Shown here in pieces: positions 22,285-32,520 of a DNA stretch of 64,000 nucleotides. Source of the DNA: Cycas panzhihuaensis. Taxonomy: Eukaryota > Cycadophyta. A program made the position numbers and the translations under genes. Every line of letters starts with the position of its first letter. Within the stretch, counting starts at the first letter, position 1. The notes beneath the pieces were generated by a model. It saw only the letters and a program-made list of their open reading frames with translations, did no database searches and had not been told where the DNA came from. The stretch covers positions 185,511,741 through 185,575,740 of the forward strand of contig CM041465.1 in NCBI GenBank assembly GCA_023213395.1, given 5' to 3'.

Positions 22285-23000
22285 AAGGAGGCCGCCATTG
22301 CACGTATTGCCTATGTTACAATTCCACCTGAATCAGGGGTATTTGGGGAACCCATCAGGGAAAGGGGCTTTGTCCGGCATATGCACAGGATTTGAACCTT
22401 GAACCTAGGCTCTGATACCACTTGATACATTAACCTCTCTCAATCCCCCTTAATGGTGGAAGGTCATTTTCGTAAAATCTATTCTATGAGGTCTTCATTT
22501 AAGCCTCATTATTACAATGAAATTCTAAATGATACTTTTGTGGGAAAACCCTCATGGGGAATAAAAACCCACAAACTTTCTAAGATCTATAGCCCATTTT
22601 ATAAATCAAAATGGATAAGGTGGCTCTTTGATGTAGCCTGATAGCCAAGTAGCTTAAATGTGCAGCTTAATCTGCTAAGTCTCCATATACTATTTGGTCA
22701 TCCCCTATGCCCTTTTGGGTTTTTATAGGTTCTGATTTTCTAAAACAAGTACAACCCTTATCCTTCCGTGCCTACATGGGGTTTTCACAAAGAGGATAGA
22801 GCAGAGACTTACTCTTATTCTTCTATGCCCACAAGGGGTTTTCACGAAGAGAATAGAGTATGATGATCATGTTGCCATCTTCTTTGATCAATCAAAGATG
22901 GAGGCCTTAAGGCCAAGCTGCCTTCAGAACTATTCAAACTTCACCCTTTGCAACGGTTTGGTGAAGATATCAGCCACTGGATCTGTTGTGGGGTAGTAAT
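22285..23000 (-). other. Copia C 3' noncoding region with extra PPT/PBS-like block
   Basis: Two 57-bp tandem units occur at about 22757-22805 and 22814-22860 (GGGGTTTTCAC-AAGAG). At 22411-22424 the minus strand has an intact TGGTATCAGAGCC, preceded by TTAAGGGGGATTGAGAGAGG about 25-35 bases upstream. This looks like a second polypurine tract and primer site almost touching, as though an LTR between them had been reduced to a stub. No coding is seen. Confidence 0.5.
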
Positions 23001-24420
23001 CTAATTAAATTGTACCATCATGAACAAGTTCCCTAATCTTGTGGACTTTCATACTTATGTGTTTGGTATGATCATGAAATACATGATTTTTCGCCATGCA
23101 GATTGCTGATTGATTATCCATATGAAGACTAGTAGGACTTGTTTGGGTGATATTCAATATTTCCAATAATTTTCTCAGCCATATCACATCTTCTTGGTCT
23201 CGTAAGCAACAATGTATTCAAATGGTTGAATCTGCAACTATCTTCTGCCGTCTGGATCTCCATGATATTAGTGATGTTCTAAGAAATGTTACATACCCAG
23301 AAGTAGATCTTCCTAAATCTTTATCTCCTACAAAGTCTGAGTCTGTGTATGTAGAAAGCTTGAAGTCTAAATTAGGTTCATACAATAGACCATATTTCTT
23401 GGTCGCCTTAAGGTATCTCAACACTCGCACTCGCTGCTAATGATTCTCGCTTAGGATTTGTCATATAACGAGCAAGAATATCGACATAGTGTATAATATC
23501 TCGCCTTATATTAGTAGTGTAGATGAGACTACCTACAAGTTTCCTCTAGAGTGTTGCATATGCCTCTCTAGTATCACCTTCGATTGAGAGTTTGGTATTA
23601 GGATCTATAGGTAACATCATTGGTCAAGCATCTTCAAACTAAAACTTGGTTAGAAGATCATTGATATAATTTTCTTAGGAGAGGAAAATTTTTCCATTCT
23701 TTTGTGTTAGTTCAAGTAATATTTCATCAAACCGAGGTCGACAATTCAAACTTTTTGCCAAGGTCCTTTTTGAGTCGGCTTATTACCCTGCTCACTATTA
23801 CCCATTACTAGCATGTCATCCAAAAGATTATGAGATAAGTGACTTTATCTTTATGGTGCTTGATGAATAATGTTGCATCAATATCTTGATAGTCATAAAC
23901 CTCGTATCCAAGTTGCCTCATCCTTTTAGGCAAATTGGGAAACCAAGTGCGAGGGGCTTGTTTAAGGCCATACAAGGACTTTCTGAGCCTGCAAAACTTA
24001 TACTCTTGACCTTCGATCTTATATCCTTCTGGCTGAGCCATGTAAATTTCTTCTTTAAGATCTCCATTGAGAAATGCAATCTTAATATCGAGTTGGTGGA
24101 TTTTCCAACCTCGCTGAGCGACCAAGGCCATAAGAGTTCTAATTGTAGGCCACTTGGTTGTAGGTGCAAAGACTTCAGCAATCGATGCCTTCCCTTTGTA
24201 TAAATCCTTTAGCTACCAACCTCGTCTTATGTTTTTCAAGGGTGCCCCGATCTATATTATTTTTGAACACCCATTTATTTTAAACTACCTTTTACCAAGT
24301 AGTAGATCAACAAGCTCCCATGTACCATTCTTGATAAGAGATTGGTACTCTTTGTTCATGGTGTTTCTCCAAGCTGCATGCTTTACAGCTTCTTGGTACG
24401 TTAAGGGCTCTTCATTAAGA
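23001..24420 (-). pseudogene. Copia C reverse transcriptase and RNase H
   Basis: An open stretch at 24131-23808 reads MALVAQRGWKIHQLDIKIAF, then LNGDLKEEIYMAQPEGY and [13 protein letters not shown]. The YVDD region is damaged: about 23825 reads YLIIFWMTC after a shift. RNase H pieces at 23430-23218 (MRVLRYLKATKKYGLLYEP, TDSDFVGDKD) and 23187-23005 (MDNQSAICMAKNHVFHDHTK) are readable. DIFTKPLQ lies near 22960, after a TAG. It is inactive. Confidence 0.88.
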
Positions 24421-26290
24421 GTAAGATGTAGTTCTACTGATTCAAGCTCAATATATAATAATTCCTGGATCCTTGCTCTATAGGCACTTCAAGTGCCGCT
24501 TTGCCCACCTCATCTGGTCATATGTCCTTATTGAGCTGGCGGGCTTCTCAAGATCCTCGAGTTAGGAATGGTGTCCTCATTGCCCTAACTTTTTGGTTCT
24601 CATCATGTTTATTAAAATGATTATTTTGTGAGGAGGATGTTGATGTGCCTGAGGAAGATGGTCCTTCTACCACTATTTTGCCTTTGTCAATTGAAGGTGG
24701 AGAGGATGGTTCTTCTATAATGGCTTTGCCTTTGTCAACTTTGCTATCTTCAAAAGATGGTGCTGGATGTACACTCATTGGTTCGGTTACAACTTGTATC
24801 CTCCAAGGCTCTATTGTCAGCTTCCAATATTTGGAGTAATTTATGTCTATCCCCCTCCCTCCCAAATTTTGGAATCTGAACATCATACTTGATAATATTA
24901 TTGTAGCAGCGTGAGGGTACTATGGAGTCTAATTTAAGTAACCGATCCTCTGTCTTTGTAAAAACGACATCTCTGATAATGATGATTTTTTGTTGTGAAG
25001 GTATGAAGACCTTATACCCTTTCTTATCCACAAGGTATCCAACAAAGATGCCTTTAAGTGCCCTTAGCTGGAGTTTATTTCTATCTCAGTATCCGCAATA
25101 TGGGCATAGCATGTAGAGCCAAAAATTCTAAAGTAGTGAACAATGAGGGCTTATCCTTATTAGGTGATTGTACTTCCTTTGAATGGCTAACAGCATTGAT
25201 ACAATAAATGACTGTCCAGATTACTTCAGCCCATAGATAGGTAGGTACATTTTTATATATTAACATAGCACAAGCCATGTTCATGATTGTCCTGTCCATG
25301 CACTCGGCAACTTCATTTTGTTGTGGGGTACCTGCTATTATTATTTGATACTTGATGCCATTGTCTCAAAGGTATCTTTCAAACTCATGTGAGGTATATT
25401 CGCCACCATTATCAGTTCAAAGATATTTGAGTTGATAACCTGACTCTTTTTTAGTGAGGGCTTTGAATCCTTGAATATACAGAATGCTTCATCTTTCTTG
25501 TGTGGAAAAGCTACCCATACTTTTCTAGTGAAATCATCAATGAAAGAGATGTAATATAGCTTACCCTTCAGTGAAGGAATGGGCATTGGCCCGCACAAAT
25601 CATAGTGTACCAATTGTAATGGATGGCTTGATTTCCACTGACTTTTGGGAAAGGGTTGTCGATGAGATTTGGCAATGATACAAGCTTCATATTTAAAGGG
25701 CTTAGAGGAAAACTTTGGAAGGTTTGGAAGAGTATTAGAAAGATCTCTAAGTCTATCAATGTAAACATGGCCCATACGAGCATGCCAAAGAGCTTCTGGT
25801 GACAATGTTGGATGGGTCAAGATGGAATTAAATGTAAATTCTTCATCGGCACAAGGGCTTTAAGCACAATGGGCTTCAGAAGATGGAGAATCATTCAGTC
25901 GAAAGAGTTTGCCAAAGAGATGTCCAGTCAAAACCACCTGATTAGTTTGAGGGTGAATGACCTTAAGAGTCTGGTCATTTACAGTTACACTCAGATCATA
26001 TCCACAAGAAACAAGTGTAGATAAAGAGAGTAGGTTTTGTTTGAGATTGGGTATGTATAAGACATCAAGCAATGTAAAATCTTCTAAGCCTGAGCATTTC
26101 AAGCAAATGTTACCAATTCCTTCAACAGGTTGTTGTGATTTATTAGCTATGTGAACAACTTCCTGAACATTCGAGTCAAATGTTTGATATAGACTGTGAT
26201 TGCATGTCATATGTTAAGTTACTATTGTGTCCATGATCCACTGTCCATCAATTGAAGCCACACTATTGGCAATTCCAATAGGGCTTGGTA
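24421..26290 (-). pseudogene. Copia C protease, integrase and linker
   Basis: The protease region (about 26240-25860) gives WIMDTIVT where D-S/T-G-A is expected, then LYIPNLKQNLLSLSTLVSCG. Integrase starts at 25800 (LWHARMGHVYIDRLRDLS), with HYDLCGPM and IDDFTRKVWV in the 159-codon open stretch 25820-25341. The core continues to about 25080 (PQQNEVAECMDRTIMNMA). The linker (24886-24548) is rich in Ser, Pro and charged residues, as is normal before RT. A few frameshifts and stops separate otherwise good pieces, so C is better preserved than B. Confidence 0.88.
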
Positions 26291-27430
26291 TTAGTGAAGG
26301 GAATTCATAAGTGATATATCTACACCGAGCTTCAAAGAATCTCTTTGGTTGGTCAATGGCATTTGATACTGAAGATCCCTTAATTCTTTAAATGTGTACA
26401 TGTATAAAACTTGCACCACTAAAGGATTCTTCATAAGTTTCTTCAACGTTGTGAGCTCCATGTTTTGGTTGGAACTTGGCCAACTTATAAGTGGCGCTCG
26501 CAATCTTTTGCTAAGTGTCCTTTACTGGTTATCGATCACACATAACAATTTGATTACAGGTCCACAAGAAATCTTGGTTTGACCTCGACTATCTTGCTCT
26601 TTATTGAGGTGGCCCTTGGCCTTGAGACCGTCGAGGTTGTGATTGAGGGTTTGATTAACTTTGTGGATGATTTTCCATTTTCTCCCTCTTCCTCTTGCTT
26701 GGTTATTTCCTTTGCCACGAAAGGGACCTTGATTCTTTATATAACAAACTTCTTCTTCTATCTCAAAGGCTGCATCTAGAAGAGAGTCAGAGGCTACAAA
26801 GTTGGCATCAAAGATCTTGTTAAATTTTATGAACTTCTCGGCAAATGCTTCAAAGTTGAGTGTCTTCAATGTTCTACTAGATTAAAGACTTCCAAGCAAG
26901 TTTTTATATTTAGGGACATGTAAACATGATGGATCAAAATGCCCAAGTGATGCATTGGGTCTTAAAGTCTTTGTCAATTACCCGCTTGATTGGTTGAAGG
27001 AGATTTATTATCTCATGAGCTTATCCTTCGCATTTTTAATTTGTTCATTTTCAAAATAAGATGAACAAATTCTAAATTTGACTTTGTATCAAAGTTCTTT
27101 CTAAGAACTTTTAGGACCTTCTAGGCTGTATCATGTTCCTCTTCATTTATCAAGTTATGCAAGAAGTGATCAATGACCAACAAAATTCTGCTTGCGCATA
27201 ATCTTTTCATCATCTATCTCCCATTGTAGTTTAGTTGTAGCATCCAGGAGCCATTGGGGTGGATCCACTCGGCGAGATATTATAGCCATTCTTGGTATCT
27301 TTGGGTGTAGGTGCAAGTGGGCTCTCCAAAGGCCTTCATATTTTGTAGCATTTTAATTCTAGTGTACCATATATCCTAATTTTCTTTCAATATGCAATTA
27401 ACATTTTACTTAAATTGAGATGACATGGTG
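26291..27430 (-). pseudogene. Copia C gag
   Basis: From about ATG 27430 the frame shows MSSQFK and a decayed UBN2-type domain. A readable C-terminal piece is at 26869-26522 (MKTLNFEAFAEKFIKFNKIF). A basic stretch (RKWKIIHKVNQTLNHN) follows, but no clear CCHC knuckle remains. There are multiple TAG stops. Confidence 0.7.
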
Positions 27431-29369
27431 ATGATGAAGAAGTAGAAGAGATGATAGAAGTATGTGCCACTGACACATGTGGCTAATACACCTGGCACAG
27501 CAGGGATGTAGAAATGATTATTATGATGAGAAGCAAGCAATGATTAACTAAAAATGAATATAAGTAATAATGCAAGAATGAGGCCTAATGTAGAGTTGGC
27601 AAAGAGTGGTGATGTGTCATGCCACTAACTTCTCACTTATGTCCAAATGTAGGTGAGATTTCGATGCCTAAGGCTTCTAGTATACGATTAAGGCCTTCAC
27701 TCATGATACACACTGTGCTTAGTGATGAAATCTAAGTCATTGAGCCCGGTACTCCGGCCCTCACCCAGTTCACCAATGAACAGCTATATACCTCCTTTGA
27801 AGAGTCAAATGGTATTGTGTATCCCATAGCTATGACGGATATTGGACCAGGTTAATTTTAATCTTGCATTAAGGTTTTTAGTTTTCCTGGGTGGTTATCA
27901 AGATTATCCCTTATTGGAGGACGTAGGTATGACTAACCTGTCCCTCCACCACTATTCTGGTTAAGACCAAACCCAGTATGAAACTCACACCTCCCTTAGG
28001 GCCTAGACTTCAGCCAACCTTGGTCTATTTCAACTAAGGTGAGTGTGCGCATAAGTTAAGAACTGGTGGTATAGATCATACGGATGAGATTCCTTTTAGG
28101 AATAGTGTAAGATGTTTCAGATAATCGAAAACCAAATAAAAACTTGCCAAATGTGCTTGTTTACTTTTTGTGCTTACTTTATTATTATTCTTGCTTTTGT
28201 GATGCTTTATTATTGTTGTTACTTTTGTGATGTTTTATTATTGTTGCTACTTTTGTGATGCTTTATGCTATGTGTGCAAATAGAAAAGCATGCTAGATTT
28301 AGCAGGGAAACTAGATGTTGCTTTCGATCCAAGGTTTTCCTCGCTTTAGTACAATGTTTCCAAATATGATTTTGGAAGTTTTAATACAATAGCCACAATG
28401 GGCTAAAAATTAGATTAACTTGTTGCTAAAATGATGATTTTTCTAAATCTATGTGCATGCTATTTTGCCATATTTTGTGATTTTTCACAAAATTTATAAA
28501 TAATGATAAATGGGTAATTTTTAGAAATTACAAATATGAAGGCCTAAATGATGAATCTAAATTTATGACAAAAGGAAAAAGTGTTCGTAATGTCATTTCG
28601 ATAGATTTATGAAGTCAAATTTAAGAAAAGCCACAAAACGCTTCTGCTCGAAAAATAACCAAGTAAAAATCATGCCGGATCAAGCTGTTTAATCTAGTCT
28701 TCAAAATGTCAAAAGTTATGTTTTGACATGTACATTAACTTTCCCTTCTCGTACCATCGTAAAATCTACTAAAATTTACCCAAAATGCCCTTACAAGGTC
28801 CTTTGTGGGGTTGAGTAGGCAAAATCGTGAGAAAAGCATAGATCTCACTAATAGGTAGATGAAATTTGATGATATTTATCTTAAAATTATCTTAAGACAT
28901 AAATGTAATAGATCCCTTAATAAAACTTTCATATCTTCAAAGATATAATGGAAGGATTTTAATAGGAAAAGTGCTTTAAATCACCGATCCATAAAATTTA
29001 CCCTTTTGTCACGGCCAAAACTCACTGTTGTATGCTAAATCTAAATTTTCTCTAGAAGACAAAAATAATCCTCTAGTGAAGTTGACCTTACACGCTAAAT
29101 TTTATCAAATTCGAGATAGTTGAAGTTTTATGAAAATTGAGACCTTTAATGCTTCCGGACTATTCCTAGAGTGGTGACGACTTCAAAAACCTGTATTCTT
29201 CACCTTTGAACTTCTACACACATGTAAAAAGCAACAACATATAAAATACTATAGTTTTATGCTCTCAAAATATTAAAAAAAAGGAATGCACTCTCAATAC
29301 TTCACATTGAAGGTGAAGGAGAGGCAAAATGACTCCATGCAAGTGGAATGGAGTGAATAGATCCCTTCT
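27431..29369 (-). other. Copia C 5' leader
   Basis: There is about 1.9 kb of noncoding DNA between the primer site and gag. It holds a three-copy 28-bp tandem repeat at 28194-28277 (CTTTTGTGATG-TTTATTATTG). I see no frame of interest, and 1.9 kb is long for a copia leader. Confidence 0.5.
28194..28277. repeat. 28-bp tandem repeat, three units
   Basis: Units start at 28194, 28222 and 28250 with CTTTTGTGATG(C/T)TTTAT. The third is incomplete. The copies differ at only a few positions. Confidence 0.8.
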
Positions 29370-29370
29370 C

Positions 29371-29381
29371 TCGATACCACA
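29371..29381 (-). promoter_or_regulatory. Primer-like site of copia C
   Basis: On the minus strand the short LTR ends GTCACA, then TG, then TGGTATCGAGAG. This matches the first seven bases of the initiator tRNA-Met site and diverges after them. Confidence 0.5.
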
Positions 29382-29461
29382 TGTGACTTACCATTACACC
29401 AAAAGCCCTGGGTGATTTAGGAAGAGGACTCCTCGATAAGTGAACCACCCATAGTCTAATG
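29382..29461 (-). repeat. Short 5' LTR of copia C
   Basis: This is the 80-bp partner of 22192-22272. Its outer (right) end reads TCTAATG instead of TCCAACA, so it has lost the terminal TG on the minus strand. Confidence 0.6.
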
Positions 29462-29717
29462 GTCAGGGATAACAAAGAATCTAATTTATCATAGTAGGAC
29501 AAATCATATTACTCTTAAGTACCATTTTGTTAGATAGGTTATAGAAGCATATGGACTGACACTTGAGAAGGTTAACATAAAATAGAATTGTACTGGCATA
29601 TTCACAAAACTAATATTTTTAAAGAAATTCAAATGGTGTTTGACTTCTTTTGGCTTATAAAAAGGGTGATGAATGGTCCAGGAAAGGGATCAAGTAAATT
29701 GTTGCCAAGGTAGAGAT
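29462..29717 (+). repeat. Second copy of copia B RNase H end
   Basis: 29473-29717 repeats 21928-22172 almost exactly, except for a short cluster of differences near 29534-29552. It follows about 11 bases (29462-29472) that match poorly and may be filler. It leads directly into the full 3' LTR of B, as in an intact element. Confidence 0.85.
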
Positions 29718-30377
29718 TATTAGATAATATGACAATAATATTTTAGAAACTAAAATTTTGACAAGTTAGCAAGATAATCCCCCAAACTTCCTTGGGGATC
29801 CAAGAGAGGTAGGAGCCCCCTTGGTCGAGGGGTGCAGGGAGTTAAACCCCCTCTTCCTCCTCAGGGAAAGAGGGGGTTTGAGGGTGATAGCCCTCAACCG
29901 ATAAAGATAGCACTGAAAAGCATACTAAATTGTAAAGAGAATCAGGATCATTGATTCAAAATATCCTAAATTCAATGATTGAGATTTATGCCTTATATGA
30001 CTCTCTCATATAGCTTGATTTAAGTTGTCTTTTTATTATGTTGATGGTATTTGATGTATTTGGATGTCTTGTGAGGAGTTAGGTAGTTGGTTATAGTTGC
30101 TGTGAGAATTCTACTGTAAATTATATACATTTCTCCATTCTTTTGATAATAAAGATCGATATCCTTCCTATATGGATATTTCCCTAGCACACTACTAGGG
30201 TTTTACCATATTATATCAAGTGTATATGTGATGCTTTAGCTTTTTAATTCATTTATTGTATTATCTCTAATTTAAGAACTTGCATGTTAAATTTCAGTTT
30301 TGATTCCTATAACTAGTTACAAAATAGTTTAGATATTGGTGGTAGTTTCTGGTTATTAGAAACTAGTTTACTCAATA
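29718..30377 (+). repeat. 3' LTR of copia B
   Basis: This 660-bp LTR is homologous to 17571-18223. It ends CTCAATA (CTCAACA in the 5' copy) and is followed by ATAGA, the target duplication. Confidence 0.85.
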
Positions 30378-30743
30378 ATAGAGGTCATCCTATCTCATAG
30401 ATAATAAAGTTTTACCTTTCTAACTTTTTCTGGTCCAACACTTTAATTTTCTTACATCCCCTATTATCTTCATTCTGTTTTAAACTTTGTCTTAGTCCTC
30501 TCTTATATGTTCCCTTTATTTCTTTATCTTCATCCTTGCCCTTCTCTTGTCCATTTTTGTATTTTCACTACCTTACATTTTTGTTTCTGTGTCACCTCAC
30601 TCCTTGTTTCATTTTATATGATCTGTCATTCCTATTTGTTTCCTTATGTTCCCTGCATGACCTCCCTTTTTGTCAAATTATATGGAATAAATTTGTGTAG
30701 TAAATGCCCAGGATTTCTAATGTATCATCCTACTCTAATACCA
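30378..30743 (-). other. D2 leader (outer part) and primer site
   Basis: This continues the D2 leader after copia B and matches 13628-13993. The primer site at 30733-30743 reads TGGTATTAGAGT on the minus strand, against TGGTATCAGAGT in D1, a C to T change inside CAG. A plus-strand frame (30507-30749) is Cys/Phe/Leu-rich and most likely chance. Confidence 0.7.
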
Positions 30744-31029
30744 TGTTAAAACATGGGTATCAAAATCATATTGTATTAATTATTATTAAAGGAGAAAGAA
30801 TACATATTTATACTTGGACTTGGACTTAATTCTTCTAATAAAAAAGGTTAACTGTCTCACCTATTAATTAGGTATTTCTTAATGACATCACTTAACATCT
30901 CTATTACACCTTAGATAATAACCTATAGACCATTATATGATAATTTTAGACTTCATTATTAATAACCCTCAGGTATAACATTTACCTAAATACATTAAAT
31001 ATTAATACATTAAGCATTAACTCTTAACA
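30744..31029 (-). repeat. 5' LTR of D2
   Basis: This is the 286-bp partner of 13994-14278. It ends CTCTTAACA, directly followed by copia E reverse transcriptase sequence. Confidence 0.82.
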
Positions 31030-32222
31030 CATCTTGTGTGCTAGTTAAAAAAGTCATTCTATAATACAAAATAAACACCACGTGCTTGGTATATAAAGAT
31101 TAATGTTAATTTAAGAGAATAAGGATTTATTGCCATAGATCTAGAGATAAATCTATATATTCAAAAGAAAGGAACTTCAATAGTAACCATTATGTTATAC
31201 ATTAATGATTTAGTCATTATTAGTAACTATAATAAGATTGTTATATAAATAAAATCTAATTTAGGAGTGACCATTGACAAGATAGATCTTGAAGCTCTAC
31301 ATTACCTTTTAGGCATTAAGGTAAGGCTAGTGGAAGATAGAATTTTGGTGTTATAAATAAAATATATGAAGAGCCTGCTTAAGAAATTTAAGATAGACAA
31401 CTACACTCCTATTCAAATACCATACGTTAAAGGCATAAAGCTCTTAAAAGATACAAATCAACCCACTATATATGGAATGTTATATAAAGAACTAGTAGGG
31501 ATTTTAATCTATTTAACTCATACTGGGCTAGATAGTATTTATGCTGTCAGATTAGTCTCCTATTATATGTAGAATCTAGAGAAGCCATAATGGGGTGTAA
31601 TAAAGTAAATTCTACAATATTTTAAAGGAACTCTTAATTTTGGTTTGGAGTATCTTCATGATAGAGATATAAAGTTATGCGACTACACTAATGTAGATTA
31701 GGGAGGAGACTTTGATGATAAAAAAAATCTATTTTTATATATGTTTTTGGTATTAGTAATGGATTTGTATCATGGTAGTTAAAGAATCAACATATAGTGG
31801 AACTATCTTTTACAAAGATAGAGTATCAAGGACTCAGAGTTGGTGTAAGAGAAGTTGTAGAGTTACAAGAAATTTTGGATATCCTTGGTATATCTTATAG
31901 CATGCTAGTCATTTTAGTTGATAACTAAAGCACTATTCATTTATTAAAGAATTTAGAGTTTCATATACTTATGAAGCACATTGAAATCTAGCACCACTAC
32001 ATATGTGAATAGGTCAAAGTAAGAAGGTTATAGGTCAACTTTTATCTAAGTGAGAATTAACTTATATACACATTTACCAAAAAACTTATTAAAAATCAAT
32101 TCACCAAGATTCATATTAGAATGAGACCCAAAGAAGTTAACCATGAGGGAGGATGTATCAACAAGGATAATTCTAACCTTCATCAATAATTTCAAACTAT
32201 AGATCAAATTTCTACATTTATA
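31030..32222 (+). pseudogene. Copia E reverse transcriptase and RNase H, 3' part
   Basis: The frame starts abruptly within the RT (K-KSF-x-x-K-x-TPRAWY at about 31052), so the 5' part is cut by D2. VIMLYINDLVII at about 31190 is the active-site region, with YVDD changed to YIND. MKSLLKKFKIDNYTPIQIPY and LIYLTHTGLDSIYAV (31366-31572) form the RT thumb. RNase H runs from about 31600 (LQYFKGTLNFGLEYLHD) to about 32060. Many TAG codons stand for Gln or Trp. Confidence 0.85.
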
Positions 32223-32520
32223 TTAAGGGGAAATGCTAGTGTGGTAGTTAGGACTAAGCAGTTTAATTAATATTAAAATGTGGTTTAGTTAATATTAAGT
32301 CAAAATGTGTAAATATTTCAAAGAGTCATAACCATTTAAGTTGGTTGCATTGCTTAGAGGATCATAAATAACCCTAGAGTCCATTGTACGTTTATCCAAG
32401 GAATCATCAATATGATCTAATAATCTTTATAGTCGGTGTTTTTTCAGAAAGGGTTTTCCATATAAAATATTATGTATTTTGCAGTTATCCTCTTTATTGC
32501 TTATTTTTTATATATGATCA
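32223..32520 (+). repeat. Probable 3' LTR of copia E, with polypurine tract
   Basis: The run ATTAAGGGGAAA (32222-32233) precedes TGCTAGTGTGG. The probable LTR ends TATATGATCA at 32520, where minus-strand copia F sequence begins. Only one copy is present, so both borders are inferred. An alternative LTR start is TGTATCAACAAGG at 32154. Confidence 0.45.

Larger units (their letters stand above)
22192..29461 (-). mobile_element. Copia C, Ty1/copia element with ~80-bp LTRs
   Basis: On the minus strand copia gag-pol runs from about 27430 to 23000. Its ends are related 80-81 bp direct repeats (22192-22272 and 29382-29461, about 84% identical by eye, differing mainly by transitions). The right repeat is followed on the minus strand by a primer-like TGGTATCGAGAG and the left one is preceded by CACGGGGGAG. 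I therefore read them as very short LTRs. The leader is about 1.9 kb and the 3' noncoding part about 0.7 kb. No 5-bp duplication is found, because the right flank is rearranged. Confidence 0.7.
17571..30377 (+). mobile_element. Copia B, Ty1/copia retrotransposon with copia C inside
   Basis: LTRs lie at 17571-18223 and 29718-30377, about 650-660 bp each and clearly homologous. The flanks are ACAGA (17566-17570) and ATAGA (30378-30382), a 5-bp duplication with one C to T change. The primer site follows the left LTR. Gag, zinc knuckle, protease, integrase, RT and RNase H follow in copia order up to about 22110. The 3' end is rearranged: copia C lies 19 bases into a first 3' LTR start, and about 260 bp of RNase H and 3' sequence is repeated on the far side of C before the complete 3' LTR. 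Confidence 0.85.
13994..31029 (-). mobile_element. D2, gag-only LTR element split by copia B
   Basis: The element has LTRs at 13994-14278 and 30744-31029, each about 285 bp. Its own interior is 14279-17570 plus 30378-30743; the rest is copia B with copia C inside. Without them D2 is about 4.2 kb. It contains one lysine-rich gag-like frame and no recognisable pol gene. The right neighbour of D2 at 31030 continues a copia E reverse transcriptase, so D2 inserted there. The matching left flank is not visible because the array continues into D1. Confidence 0.75.

Noticed and set aside
22368-22392. GGTTCAAATCC on the minus strand as a tRNA gene or SINE
   Set aside because: It directly follows TGGTATCAGAGCC and resembles an extended initiator tRNA-Met complement, so a primer-site context explains it better.
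22411-22424. Treating this primer site as the true 5' start of copia C
   Set aside because: It lies at the 3' end of the gag-pol order on the minus strand; the 5' end must be right of gag, where another primer-like site and short LTR exist.
24154-24483. Plus-strand frames opposite copia C pol (also 23886-24203)
   Set aside because: They are antisense shadows of the RT coding sequence and have no own motif.
28194-28277. Three-unit tandem repeat as a CRISPR-like array
   Set aside because: Units are contiguous with no unique spacers, in a plant retroelement leader.
30507-30749. 80-codon plus-strand frame rich in Cys, Phe and Leu
   Set aside because: It lies in the D2 leader opposite to the element, ends in the primer site, and the matching D1 region has stops.
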